This document shows, one piece after another, positions 49,201 to 61,708 of a stretch of 64,000 bases of DNA (the stretch's first letter is position 1; each line of letters opens with the position of its first letter). The DNA lies in assembly GCA_963678675.1 (NCBI GenBank), contig OY783198.1:749001-813000 (forward strand). Reading direction: 5' to 3'. The notes under the pieces were generated by a model. That model saw only the letters and a list, made by a program, of their open reading frames with translations. It was not told the DNA's origin and searched no databases. Made by a program: the position numbers and the translations under genes. The DNA comes from Xiphydria camelus (lineage: Eukaryota; Arthropoda; Insecta; Hymenoptera; Xiphydriidae).

Positions 49201-50959
49201 TCACCGCACGATAGTCAATATCATCGACTGCAGACGCGTTAGTTGTTTACGCGCGGCATGACGCCTCTACAACGCGGACGAGACAATTCGACCCGTCGAT
49301 TAATTACCGAGTATTAGAAACATTTGATCAAAAGCTCGTATCCGGGGGGTCTCGATCATTTTTCTATAAATACACCGTCGAAGGGACACACGGGGTCGCG
49401 ATATTTACCGTGCACTTATTACACACTTACGGTTGGACGAGCGCCCTGCATACCTCGCGTGTGCACCCATAACCTGTCTCCTCCGCGCTGCACCGCCCGC
49501 TGCAGCGGGACGAAGGGAACGGCGGCGGGAGGCCTGCGTCGCGGCGTAGAATGGGCGCGTTGTGGAAGGAACGACGGGACTCCCGTCCTGAATTCGGAGC
49601 TCGCGGGTCATTGGCCCTGCAGTCGGGGCTGCAGGTCGTGGCGTGACTCCGGTGTGCTCGAGGTGCAACGATGCAGGTATCGACTCGGAACCGGCGGTGG
49701 TTCTCTCGCTCCGTCGGTCGTCGCGGTTTCTTTATTTTTCGTCGCGCAGTCGATTGAATTCGCGTGGAAGAGAGAGGGGGGAGCAGCGTAGGTCGATCGG
49801 TACACGCGGCGATCAATCATTTTCGAAGCAGCGCGCCGAGCTTTTTCGTCGTCGAGATTTTCCCTATTGAAATAACGGTGAAAGCGGTCGCTCGCTTTAT
49901 ATCCGCGCAGTCGAGAGCCGAGTCGTGCTTGCGCTTACGTACGTGTACCTAGATCGAGCACCTGGATTGTAGGCGGAGTGTAGGTATATACCTATGTATT
50001 TCCGTACCCCGACGTCGGTTGCGTCTCTTAATTCCTCCCCGGGGGAATGGGTGGAACACTTCGCGGGGGGTGGAAGAGAGAGGGAACTGATTTTCTTTTA
50101 CTGACGTCGTACAATTTGTATAACGTAGACGATCGTTTGAATTACGATCTCAGGGATTCCACGACGCCAATCGAAGGTTATGCTCCTTAGTCAATCCATC
50201 GCGATTTTATTTTCAAACTATAGCGGAACGACGCAGTTATTCCCCTCCGTCCTGCGGAGAAAGATCACTCGGTACTCGTTTTGGCGGTTGAATAATGATC
50301 CGTTGATTCGGCGAGTACCCATGCCCGAGATCGACGAAGCGATTTTCTTTGGAAGAAGATACAGCAGTACGAGTGAATCGTTGGAAATGCGGATAAATGT
50401 GATAAAGAGTTTGAATGAAATTTTCTTTTCCGTTTTTCTCGAATACATCATCGCGTTCGTCTTTTCTCCACTCGAGTGCTTGCACACGTGGGTATGCTCC
50501 GTATGGATATACGTATGCGCACGTTGCACGTCACGAAAAACACGCGATGCAGGTCAGTGCGGTCTAGACGCAAAACTGGCGCGCAATTACGCGCCTCTCG
50601 ACGTCGGGGATAAAAGGCACGCCGAGAAGGACGCTCTTTTGATGCAAGCTCCCGTCTCGCTTACTCGTAAAACCGAAAACTCATTAGCAGGATACTCGTA
50701 CAATCAACCTCGATGAGTGAATGCTCTCTTTCTCTCTATCTTTCTTTGTTGATTAGTATAAATTTTGTGCTGCTATAATATGAAAACTTTGCGAGACGTG
50801 TCCTATGAAGTCGTGCATGCGGACGCACCTGTCCGTGGAATGAATGCAACGTGAATGAGATGCAGTTACGTCTCGAGAGTCCCTTTGGGAAATTATATCC
50901 AGAATGATAAGAATATTGAACAAATAATTGAGAAATATTCAAGGGTGTTATTCCTCGAG
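46222..50959. other. non-coding region
   Basis: Contains GA runs at 46946-46974 and a GT run near 47586-47608. The 178-aa frame at 50180-50716 is open on the opposite strand too and shows no domain. The CpG-rich block at 49.4-49.8 kb could be a promoter or 5' UTR, but no motif decides it. Confidence 0.4.
46946..46974. repeat. imperfect (GA)n microsatellite
   Basis: A GA run with an A-rich interruption, giving an Arg/Glu/Lys run in the overlapping frame. Confidence 0.85.
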
Positions 50960-51256
50960 GTTTTGCAAAAATTTTTAATCTTTGAAATTGATTGCTCGAT
51001 CATGCTATCTTACATATTTTATCACACTGATTACAAGAAACACGGTTATTTGGTCGATATCTCAAAGGAAATATGAGATATCATTGATTTTATGTGTACC
51101 GGAAAATAATTTGTTCACTATTTAAAACGTCGATATCTCGATGATCCTTTAAAGTTCCTTCACTGAGTCCATGATTTTCGGGATCAGCAGGGGAAAATAC
51201 ATCGGTCGAGGGCTTGATTCCAAAGATTTCGATTTTTGCGTAAATGTCAAGGGATT
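50960..51256. repeat. decayed single copy of the 310-base foldback family
   Basis: It contains 'gatatctcaaaggaaatatgagatatc', 'gattttatgtgtac', 'cgatatctcg', 'attttcgggatcagca' and 'gattccaaagatttcgatttttgcg' in family order, with substitutions and small deletions. Confidence 0.7.
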
Positions 51257-54200
51257 GTGTTGGCAACTGCATCATTTCATCGAGTTAACTTGCGCTCCAC
51301 CGATTCAGTAAAGACATCGTATTAATCAGTGTTAGAGGAGAGTCGACCAACAATGTTTAGCTGATGAAGCTACATTTTTTATCAACGCATATATCATCTG
51401 AGCATTTTAGAGTAACGCGATAACCTCTATTTAAAAGTATCACGACAGTGCCATTGGAAGATCTACGCGATCGAATAAACGATGATGCAATCGAGCAATC
51501 CCCTCTACCGCCTTCATGCACTCGCCGCAACATATGCGTGTACGCAACGCCACGCCGGCCGCGACGTTCGTCCGTACAGCGCGCGCTGGAAGTGCGAATG
51601 CACACGCTCAGTCGTTTCTCCCATACGCACCATCGTCCATTGACTCCAATCGACGTGGAAACGTGTCATTCGCGCGACAAAAGCGGCTTCAATTATAATC
51701 GTCGCGCCTACATGTGTCACCCCTTAACCGAACCATGCGAATACAACTCGACGAGTGCTTCGAGCGTCGGATATCGCTCTCTCGCATTTCGATCGCCGCG
51801 TGTTGCTCGGAGAAATTTATTGACGCGCCATCGAGAAATTGCATCTAAATCCTTTGCAACGGAACGACTGGCGCGTTAAAAGAAACGTCGCGCTTCGCGT
51901 GACACTCGGCTGTATCTGATTCCTTGACGCTTTCTACATTGTTTATCGCATGACAATCGCCCGTACGTCGATTACAATGTTTCGAGCCTCTTCCGCGATA
52001 AATTCCCTCAAAATACCGGAATATCGTTACATCCGGCGTGTCGATCGACAACCGCCGTGGAAGCATCTCTTCCACGATTATTATCTTTTCCTCCCGTTAT
52101 CCGACTGCAGATGCGTTGAGCGTGCGTCCGCACAGCGAAAAGGGGCGGAGCCGACGCGCGTCATCGGCGTCATCACGTTTCGATGAACGGCGTAGTGCAG
52201 GAGAGGTATACACGAGGCGCGATGAGGCTCCGCGCGCATCGCACATGCGAGGCACGTGTGCGTTCGAGCTGCGGAAGGAATCTGCTTAGGATCACATCGG
52301 TATCGTTTCCGATTGCCATTAATTCTCGACGCGCGATCGTCTCGACCCCCGTTATCGTAATCAAAAATCCGTCGTCGATCTCGGTCGTGCGAGAAAGATC
52401 TGGCGATCGAATCGCAGAAGCCCGTGCCGATTTTCTTCGACACTTCAGTCGTGCCGATTAACCAGCGACGAGTCGTCGAAACGCGATCACGTAATCTCAA
52501 GCTCCGCTTCGGTCGCTCGATAAATATTCAACGCGAGGAACGATCGACTCCATTAGTAGCCGATCGACGCGATGTACTCGTCTCTTGTTATAATCGCTTC
52601 GCGACTCGAAGGTCGCTCGTACACGCGTCGCTGCAATCGCGGAAATATTAGGTTCGCCGTGACGTCACGCGCGCGCTGCGACACTTGCTCATTGCATTAA
52701 TGACAAATGGCACATTTCAAAGAAATACACCGAGCTTCGACGACGTCGCGCGCGAAGTCCGTCCGGAGGGAAGCGACGGAGGACGTTTTCGCGCGAGAGC
52801 GGTATATACGCGCGGTAATTTCAGCAATGAAATAAGTGGGCAAAGGAGGAACTAGGGTTTCCCTTTCGAGAAATTTACTCAACCACGGTAAAACGTGCCG
52901 AGTCGAGCGGTCAAATTAAGCGGGGCGGTATATTTTGCCGTTTCGCTTGGTAAATTTTACGAGAGAATCCTCGTCGGAGCTTCCATGCTGTAAAAATTGC
53001 CGCGACGGTTTCTTCGGGTCAAAATAACACTAGCCCCGTTTTATCGATCGCTCGATAATATTCGTTGTCCTTCCAGGTCGTATCGTTATACGGTGTATCG
53101 TCGGAATTGAATTCCATACGGTCGATTCGCGTCCGCCTTATCTCGTAATTTACGACTGCCCAAATATGCTCGGGCTTAGTTTCTCATTTTCCGGATCGTA
53201 CGTTGCTCGATGTATACCTAAGATCGAGGCTGCATCGCATCGAAATAGGGAGATTCGGGCGAAAAGCGCGGCTCTGCCCGGCCGAAGAATGTAAACGTCG
53301 TTGGTAGCCGGACGCGGTAGTAATAATAGTAGTAAGGGTACGTAAACGTAGGTTATATCTTGCTTGCGTTAGCGCAAGTTTGCAGGGGCGAGGAAATATA
53401 GCGCGCGGGGCTTCGCACGTACGGCTGGCCGTGCATTCCGCGCTGCAGTTACCAGTTCTACATCGGCTGACTACGCACGGACGGCGTCTACTCTCGCCCG
53501 CAGTCATTGACCGACGCGAGATCAGCGAGGGACTGCGAATCCGTTCTTCTCGTGCCTGTACGGTTCCCGTATGCTTCCACGAAAAGCATAGACTCTCGCC
53601 TTTTATTTTTCGAAATGCAGTAAATAAACGCCTCTCAAAATTAAGAAATACAGTCCTGATTTATTTGTTTTACCAACATGCAACTATTTCAACTTGCTCG
53701 CAACTTTACGAAAGAATGTAATTGTTGGAAAATAACGAGTGATTATGTTTAGTCCACAAGAGTTGAAGCTCGACCGATGAAAAAACTTATGAACGTCAAA
53801 TAATCATCAACGGGCGAGCCGCTGTTAATTGAATGACTCGCTACGCGCGACGTACGTATATAGATGCACGTTACAGGATACGACGGATAAGCGCACCGAC
53901 AGGTCCGCTCCTTAATCCCCCGCCTCGTTACCGTCCGCCATAATCAAACATTTCAAGTTCCGCCTGTAGAGTAGGAAACAATTTTCGCAAATGGGCCGCC
54001 GACTAACGCGAAGCGTCGCGACACGCGATTTCCTTGGCCGGGCGAAATTGCCGCGTGTACGCGCGTACCTATCCACTGCGGAGATCGCGAAGTGGGCCGC
54101 GCGACGGAAATACCGGAACGTAGTCGCCGAGAAAACCGGCGATGCCGCGCTGAAATACCGGAAGAGCGTCGATGGGCGAACTTTTAACTTCCGCTACTCG

Positions 54201-56678
54201 GCGTCTGGCGATCGATCTTTCCACCGACCATTTAAATCTCGTTTCAATTATGACGGACGCTTCCGCTCATTTCTGACGCGGAAGTGGTACATCTCTTTTC
54301 CCGTCTGAGAATTTCCTCGTAGACTCCGTTCGATTCTCTTTCTCCCTCGCTCCCTTCTCACTTCCTCCGTCCTTTCTTACGCGTCAACCCCACCCCTTCC
54401 TCCCCCTGTACAGGCTTCCATCACCCTCCCTTCCTCCTCTCGCACTTCGTTATACTCTATATTGATCAGAGGGCGCTTTATCACGCGCGGTAGCGTGTGT
54501 TTTATCGCCCCCGACGCTTATGGCAATACGTCAACGCGGTTTTGCCACCATCAATTACCATTCAAATCACTGTCAATGTCAGGAGGGAGAGAGCAGGAGA
54601 GGAGGAGAGTACAGCGGAGCCGAGCGGGCGGGCGAGACGCGCACGGGAGAGGAAACTCGTCGAGGGCACGGACGATACTCGGGGAATATTTAAATACGCG
54701 CGATCCTTCGTTTAAATTTAACGCACCGCCCGACGAGGTGTTTTCGCGCCGCATCGATCACCATTACCAATGAGCCAGTCGCGTTGTTGCGTTTGTCCTC
54801 CCTGCGGTATTCTTTGTATTTTTTAGAAGAGTTCGAAGACGCCAGGAGAGTGATTCCTTTTTGTGTGGAGAGAAATCACAAAGAGGTATGGCAACGACTG
54901 TACCACTACGTAGTAATTGTATCACTTGTAATAATCGTAAATTTCTCAATCGACCAAACGAATCCGTAGGCGCGATCGTAGCTACAAATTCCACGTATGT
55001 GAAAATTGCTTAGAAAGCCAGAAAAGATGTCAGAAGGCGACCGAGACGCCGACGACAGAATCGAGGTGCCGCGCGGCGCGAGCCGAGATCGAACGATCGC
55101 GCGTCTGTACGTATGCGCGTGTGCGTATACCTATAGTGAAAGAGGGAAAAGTGAGGCGAACTGGTCTAGGAAGGCAAACGAGCGAGCGCCGCGACAATGT
55201 GTCGCGCGGTGCCTGGACTCTGCCGCGCTCTGTACGTATACATAGGTATTTTACGACGTATCGCCGCGACGTCGTTATTATATATCACCGCGTATAATTG
55301 ACACCGCGCGCGCCCGTCCCACACCTATATGTACCGACGAACCGCTTTCACGGCCACCCACGCGATACGTCCGTCAAAATAGTATACTTTCTCCCTCGAC
55401 GTCGCATATTTCCCGCACCTACGACGTCGTGGGATGCTCTGCCGTACGCGTACGTATCCGCAAACGATCCGATAAAGCCTCCCGGAGGAACGACGTCTCG
55501 AGAAAAGTCCCTCTACTCGTCGCACGACGAGCCTCTCGCTCTCCGCAGCAGTAGAGCGCGGCCAACGACTGTACATTCGCTCATTTCACCCGCGCGAACG
55601 CCCACGGCGTCACTCGCGATGCGGCGCGTTACCGGCGCCCAAGGTCGCGCGCCACATCCTCGATAATTCCGTTCACTGACATTTTCCGAGCGCACGCCCG
55701 GACCGACGTCGCGTCTAGTAATTGGAACGGGACGGGCGAAACGTGCCTGGGAAAATTCAGAGGGACGAGTTCGCGCGTTCGGAATGGCTGCGACATACCG
55801 ACGCGCGGGGGGGGGGGGGGGGGCAGCACCCCGCTTGCTAGCGGGAAACGTCGTTCCTTCGCTCCGTCGAGTCCGCGAGGAACCTCGAGGTTCGATATCG
55901 CCCCCTCCCGATAGATTGAACCTTCGAGGAGGAATAAAGCCGTCGCGCGGAATACGGACGTAGACGTCTGAACGGGCGGAAAAGCGAGCGAGCTGCGGCG
56001 CGTGTTACGAGAGAACTGTTGTGGCGGCGTAAATAGAATTTTCTTTCGCGAGAGAAATTTGCTCGCGCGCCGCGCGAAATCGAGCGAGAATATTAAGCGT
56101 ACGGGAGGCCCTATCGGTGTCCCGCGATAAATTAAAGACGCATTCAATATCCCGACGTATCACAAGGATAGGAAGGTCTTCGGAGTTTTCTACGCGGACT
56201 GTTCCGGTTCGAGCTACGGTGCGCTGATAACGCGTGCCGCTATCGCACGCGTATGCGATGTTTGGAAGCCGATATTATACCTCTGCTCGGCTCGGCCCCC
56301 GTCTCCATCCCCCTGCCCCCGCTTCGCGCGGCTTTTACGAGAAAACGAAAGTGCCATAAATATGGGAGAACCTTTTTTTTACACCTTGTGCAGTCTCTCA
56401 TACGCAATGTATTTCACGGCGACGTACCCTCTATATACTTCGTAAAACCGAACGCCGGCCGCGCGTGGATTCTCCCGTCGCGTTATATTTAGCTCTCGTA
56501 AATCTCGTAAATTGAGTTGCCCCGTTTCTTCGTTTTCGATGCGGACCGTTCGACATGCCGGAAGTCGCGATCGAACTACGCGTTGCCCTTACGCGATTCA
56601 CGAAATAGGAGAGAGTTGCCTATATTGAACCGGTGCCTAAATTGAACCTCCTGGCTATTTTAAGTAAATGAACATTTC
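51257..56678. other. non-coding region, GC-rich, with a 17-base G run
   Basis: No recognisable gene. Polypyrimidine sequence lies near 54330-54440, CpG-dense blocks near 52.1-52.8 and 55.0-56.1 kb, and a G run at 55807-55823. Confidence 0.45.
55807..55823. repeat. 17-base G homopolymer
   Basis: An uninterrupted G run within CG-rich sequence. Homopolymers of this length are error-prone in assemblies, so the exact length is uncertain. Confidence 0.9.
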
Positions 56679-56828
56679 TACTGATTCCAGAGATTTTGAT
56701 TTTTGTCAAAATCTTAAGCGCTGATTCTAGCAATCATGCACTTATTCACATAGGTACATATATAGTATTGACTATATCTCAAAGGAAATATAAAATATTA
56801 ACGATTTTATGTACGAGAACATTTTTTG
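56679..56828. repeat. partial copy of the 310-base foldback family
   Basis: It carries 'gattccagagattttgatttttg', 'atatctcaaaggaaatataaaatat' and 'gattttatgtacgagaacatttt' in family order, and stops at the border of the exact inverted repeat that follows. Confidence 0.65.
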
Positions 56829-56860
56829 ATGTGAAACATCTTATGCCGCGCTTCGGCGGC

Positions 56861-57074
56861 ACCACGCGTCCGTCGAAAGAACACGTGCGCCAGTGCGCAT
56901 TTGTATTTATGACTGTGATACTATTAAACGGTACGAACCGTTGTGTCTAATTAAAAAAGCGCATTTAGTTTACTCTCTCTTAACTCTGCCATCGGTATAA
57001 GTACTGTTTAATAGTATCACAGTCATAAATACAAATGCGCACTGGCGCACGTGTTCTTTCGACGGACGCGTGGT
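56861..57074. repeat. exact 69-base inverted repeat with a 76-base spacer
   Basis: The left arm 56861-56929 (starting ACCACGCGTCCGTCGAAAGA) is the exact reverse complement of 57006-57074. Weaker pairing continues outward through GATGTGAAACATC near 56829 and GATGTTTCACATC near 57116. The spacer is AT-rich with no open frame. Perfect arms contrast with the decayed repeats beside it, implying recent origin or arm-to-arm conversion. Confidence 0.9.
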
Positions 57075-57430
57075 CCATCCTTCCTATCGCATACTTTCTA
57101 CAAAGAAGAATTTCGATGTTTCACATCTAACAATTTTTCTATAAAAATTGTTTTATATTTATGTTATTTTAGAATTTACTCAGTTTCGCAGAATTCCTTA
57201 AAAATAGAACATTCTCTTACATGCTTTCTATGAAATTATAAGAAATTTGGAAAACCACGGGTGTTCAGGGAATTATAATATTATTTTGGGAGAATGTTTT
57301 AAAAAATGATTTTCATTTTTTCTGATAAATTCTAATAAACTATACTCAGACAAATACTTGCTAGTTTGGTACATTTATCATTATTATTATTATCGCTGTC
57401 ATCATTATTGATGGCATTACTGCAACTATT

Positions 57431-57485
57431 CTATAACACTATATATATTATATAACACTACACTATACACTATATAACACTATTC
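57431..57485. repeat. AT-rich tandem patch (CTATATAACA-like units)
   Basis: Degenerate repeats of 'tataacactata' occur several times in about 55 bases. Confidence 0.7.
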
Positions 57486-57493
57486 TTATAAGT

Positions 57494-57673
57494 GGCTAGG
57501 TCGTGTCACATTTGTAGGGCTAGGTTAGGCTAGGTAAGGCTAGGTAGGGCTAGGTGCTTTTTTAAATGGCTTTTATGCCATATATATAATAGGTTAAGCT
57601 AGGTGAGCTCTGCTAGGTTAAGCTAGGTTTCAACATAATATGGCTAGGTCAGTCTAGGTATTCCGGCTAGGTT
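57494..57673. repeat. degenerate TAGG-rich, telomere-like repeat patch
   Basis: The core at 57515-57555 reads as consecutive pentamers ending in AGG (TAGGG, CTAGG, TTAGG, CTAGG, TAAGG, CTAGG, TAGGG, CTAGG). GGCTAGGT and AGCTAGGT words recur out to 57673. The insect telomere repeat is TTAGG. Whether this is an interstitial telomere relic or a coincidental pentamer satellite is unresolved. Confidence 0.6.
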
Positions 57674-57676
57674 GGT

Positions 57677-58484
57677 TTTTTCATGGAAAATCATCGATGT
57701 CTCTCGGCGATCCTTTTTGACAAAAATCGAAATCTCTAGAATCGAACTCTCGACCATCCTATCTTATATATTTTTTCGCGCTGATTACGAAAATTATAGA
57801 TATATCGAGGATATCTCAAAGGAAATATAAGATATCGGTGATTTTCCGTGAAAAAAGTAATTTTCTGGTACATGAAATCACCGATATCTTATATTTCCTT
57901 TGACATATCGTCAATATATCTGTCATTTTCGTAATCAGCGCGAAAAAATACATAAGATAGGGTGATCCAGAATTCGATTCCAGAGATTTCGATTTTTGCG
58001 AAAAATCTAAGGGGTATGCCTTAGATTTTTCGCAAAAATCGAAATCTCTGGAATCGAATTCTGGACCATCCTATCTTATGTATTTTTTCGCGCTGATTAC
58101 GAAAATTATAGATATATTGATGATATCTCAAAGGAAGACCGAGATATCGATGATTTTCGGTGAAAAAAGTAATTTTCTAGTACATGAAATCACCGATATC
58201 TTATATTTCCTTCGAGATATCGTCAATATATCTGCCATTTTCGGAATCAGCGTGAAAAAATACATCGGATAGGGTGGTCGAGAGGTCGATTTCAAAGATT
58301 TCAATTTTCGCGAAAAATTGAACTCTCGATCATCCTATCTTATGTATTTTTTCGCGCTGATTACGAAAATTATAGATATATCGATGATATCTCAAAGGAA
58401 GACCGAGATATCGATGATTTTCCGTGACAAAAATAATTTCCTGGTACATGAAATCACCGATATCTTATATTTCTTTTGAGATAA
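57677..58484. repeat. second tandem array of the 310-base double-palindrome family
   Basis: The block 'aatatatctg(t/c)cattttcg' recurs at 57913 and 58225, a period of about 312 bases. The sequence is nearly the same as the array at 23.7-24.9 kb, including the 'gaattcgattccagagatttcgattttt' palindrome. Confidence 0.85.
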
Positions 58485-58837
58485 CTCTCCCCTACTTATC
58501 AAACCTATAGTTATGCGTTCTGGTACTCTACATGTACTTAGGTATTTATACACGTACATATAGACGTCCGTTCGCGCTCGATCATTAATAGTTTCAATTG
58601 TAACGCACCTCGCTCCATGCCACCTCCGTTCGAACTCTACTCGCACGACGACGCCAACTGATTGTGAGCACGAGCAAGCAAGCGAGACGCGTACAGCAAT
58701 CCTGCAGCGAATCGCGAGCCTTGCAGCACTCGAATTGCCATCAAAGTAATAATCGCACTAGAAGCGGCGTGGCGAGACTTTGGATTCGATGGGCACGGAC
58801 AGTGGAGCGCCAGAGACGGTATCGGGGGACAATGCTC
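58485..58837. other. unique sequence before the assembly gap
   Basis: No gene or repeat recognised. An open frame continues into the Ns but has no identifiable content. Confidence 0.5.
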
Positions 58838-59037
58838 NNNNNNNNNNNNNNNNNNNNNNNNNNNNNNNNNNNNNNNNNNNNNNNNNNNNNNNNNNNNNNN
58901 NNNNNNNNNNNNNNNNNNNNNNNNNNNNNNNNNNNNNNNNNNNNNNNNNNNNNNNNNNNNNNNNNNNNNNNNNNNNNNNNNNNNNNNNNNNNNNNNNNNN
59001 NNNNNNNNNNNNNNNNNNNNNNNNNNNNNNNNNNNNN
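58838..59037. other. assembly gap (200 Ns)
   Basis: Exactly 200 Ns, a round number. This could be a placeholder or an estimated size, so the true length is unknown. Confidence 0.98.
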
Positions 59038-59360
59038 ACGAGATTGATTCGCCTTCATTTCCATCGAATCAATTTCTATCCTCGCTTCGCCGTCGTCATC
59101 GCGTAGTATTAAACAGAACGACGCTCCAATGAGCGACGAAAGGCGCATTCGGAAGTTATTCGCGAATTGGCGGTACAAATTCACACGATGCAACGATGGA
59201 AAAAAAATTATTCGTATATCTTTTCATTATTTAAAATTACACGACATTAATTCGCGTTCATTTCCATTGAATCAATCTCCATCGCATCGCTATCACTCCT
59301 CCTCGCTTTGCCGTAGTCATCGCGCAGTATTAACAGAGCGCGACGTTCCAATGAACTCGA
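59038..59360. repeat. diverged tandem duplication, period about 203 bases, abutting the gap
   Basis: 'acgagattgattcgccttcatttccat' at 59038 is matched at 59241 by 'acgacattaattcgcgttcatttccat'. The match continues through 'gaatcaat', 'ctcgct', 'gtcatcgcg', 'agtatta', 'acag' and a '(g)acg(c/t)tccaatga' block. The first copy starts at the last N, so the gap may hide more copies. Confidence 0.8.
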
Positions 59361-61708
59361 CGCAAACTGCAGCGACGACTCCGGCAAAATTGAGAATCGT
59401 TATTCCGCGAGTGCCGCGCGTACCGAGTCGAAATTGCAACCAGCAGAATCGGACCAGACTCGTCTTCTTTCGCAAATTGCAATTTCCGAGGGATTGGAAA
59501 TACGAGTGAGGGAAAAGAGCGCGCATTTGCCGGATTAAACTCGCTTTCCAAAGGTGCGCGTCGAAAATGCTTAGGTGTACCGCGCGATGCGGCGCACCCA
59601 CACAGCGCCTGCCGCGCGATGCGCGCTGGACCCGAGGGGGTGTGAAGGATCCTCCGTCTCCTCCGATAAAATTACGTGTCGTCGGATATTCGAATGACTG
59701 TGTGTCTGTATCTGCCGGGGTCGATGGAACGTATATCGACGTTACGTCGGAGATATACCTTGTATCTGTACGCGTATAGGTGCTGGTGTCGAGGGACGAG
59801 AGGAGTTCGCCGATTCGATGGGATTAAATGTAGGCACCGCCGTCTATACGCTGAAAAGATAATGTGCTTCGTTCACAACCATCGGTGAAGTTGAATACGG
59901 CGAATCTCGTGGTGCAATCGTTTCAATGCCATGAGAGTGCAAGGAAAAATAAAAATAGATTGAAGTAACGAATTTGAAAATGAAACAGGTGAATATCTAC
60001 TTGAAACGATTACACTGTGAGGTTTGCCGTATTAAACCTCACCGATGGCTGAATGAAGCTAAATTTTGTTCAGCGTACGCACAGCGCGCGTAAATACGCG
60101 ACGCATCGAAATTAAGGAGTTTCCTTAATTATAACAACATCGCTTACGTGAGGAATTTGCTCTTTCGAAAAGTTTTCCTAAAACGGTTCACCGGTGCCAC
60201 TTTTTCGTCCAAAACCGAGAGGGGATAAATTTAGAAGAAAGAACGTAGCGCGCCTCGCTTCCGAGCCACCGTGTATACACGATACGTCGATCGGAAAACG
60301 AATAAAAATCGAACAGACGGTCACGGTGAGCGCGCGGCTCCACGTGTAACCCAGACGTCTGCCGTATCGTTTGTTACGTCAAGAAGGCGGAGGGATGCCG
60401 CCGCCGCTGCACTCGGATCGGGCGCGTAATTAAATTCCTCGAAATTTATCTTCGCCTCTCTCTCTCTCTCTCTCTTCGTCCTTTCTCGAGGCGAACGACG
60501 CGCGCGACGCGATAGGTACCTGGTATAACGTTTCCCCGAGACGCAGCGAGGTGACCGAAGCGTCGCCGCTCGCCAGGGCGAAGGAAGGGGGGACATCGAT
60601 ATGTTTCCATCGCGAGAAATGTCAAACTTGCTCCCGTGACAAAGAAAGAAAAAGAGCGAGGGAGAGGGACCGGGACTCGTACGAAGTTCGAGCGGTCGAA
60701 CCTCCTCCTCCCCCCGCGAGGCAAGGTACGCTCGCACCTACTCCTCGATCGCGTCCCTCCGATATTTTCCTCCTCCACATTTTCAATTTATTTGTTTTAC
60801 CGTTCCCGTTCGCTTTTTGCCCACGGGCGCGGTTGCGGCGTTTCCGCCTCTTCGCCGACCCCTCTCTCTTTCTCCCTCCCGCTCCCCTGCGCCGCCTCGT
60901 CGCCTCTCCGCGGCTGCCCGACGGCCAGGGCTGGGGTGGGAGGGGGTTGATTAATGGACTTCTTGTCGAGGGATGTTCGGGAAAAAAATTACTGCTCTCT
61001 ACACGGATGCTTAAGAATACAGTCGATTAATTGAGGTGTAGTCGGGGCCATTCGGTCATTGTTTAACCAGGACAAAGAGGGTCCTCGCGGCGTTGCTGTC
61101 GCGTGAAGAAAAATGTGCCGGGGAAGCTGCGGATGTACCGCCACTCGCTGCCCGGGCTGCAGGTGTGCGGGTAGCGTCTACGCTTCTCGCTGAGAAAGGA
61201 ATTGTTTAATTTAAACTACAGTGTGCGTCTGCCTTTTAGTCGGCAGATTCGAGGTTTATCGAAAATCAAGGGACTCGTATTTTTTTTTTTACAACCGCGC
61301 AATTTTCGCTCGGCGGAACGCGTCGGCCCTTCGCGAAGCTCGACCCACCTCTCCTCTTTCCACGGTAGATATCTCGAAAACGAAGCTACAACAAAAGTTC
61401 GAATGCGAAAGTTGTTTAACTTTTCAAACCGAGAAACTTTCCTATTTAAACTTTTATTGCAGCTCGCCGCGGTTCGCCCCTCCCCTCGTCCCGAAATTGC
61501 GTGGCTATAAAAAATAATACGAGGCTCTTAGTTCGCGATATACACACTTCGAATCGGCGCAGCGCCTGCTCGTCGCAATTACAAGAGGCGAACGTTTCGC
61601 GGTGTTCTTTTACTCGTTAGCGCGGCGGAATAGGGATTGAAAATTCGATGAAACATTTTTCACGGGATTTATCGTACAATTCGAATAACGACACGATATA
61701 GCAGTAAT
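59361..61708. other. non-coding region upstream of the right-edge gene
   Basis: Contains a small hairpin GTGAGGTTT...AAACCTCAC at 60017-60042, a CT run at 60456-60474 and a Cys-rich 26-codon open frame at 61113-61193. No supportable gene. Confidence 0.45.
60456..60474. repeat. (CT)n microsatellite
   Basis: About nine CT dinucleotides. Confidence 0.85.

Noticed and set aside
50180..50716. 178-codon plus-strand open frame with hydrophobic stretch
   Set aside because: The opposite strand is open over the same bases, the hydrophobic part does not form a clear family pattern, and no splice or promoter evidence supports it.
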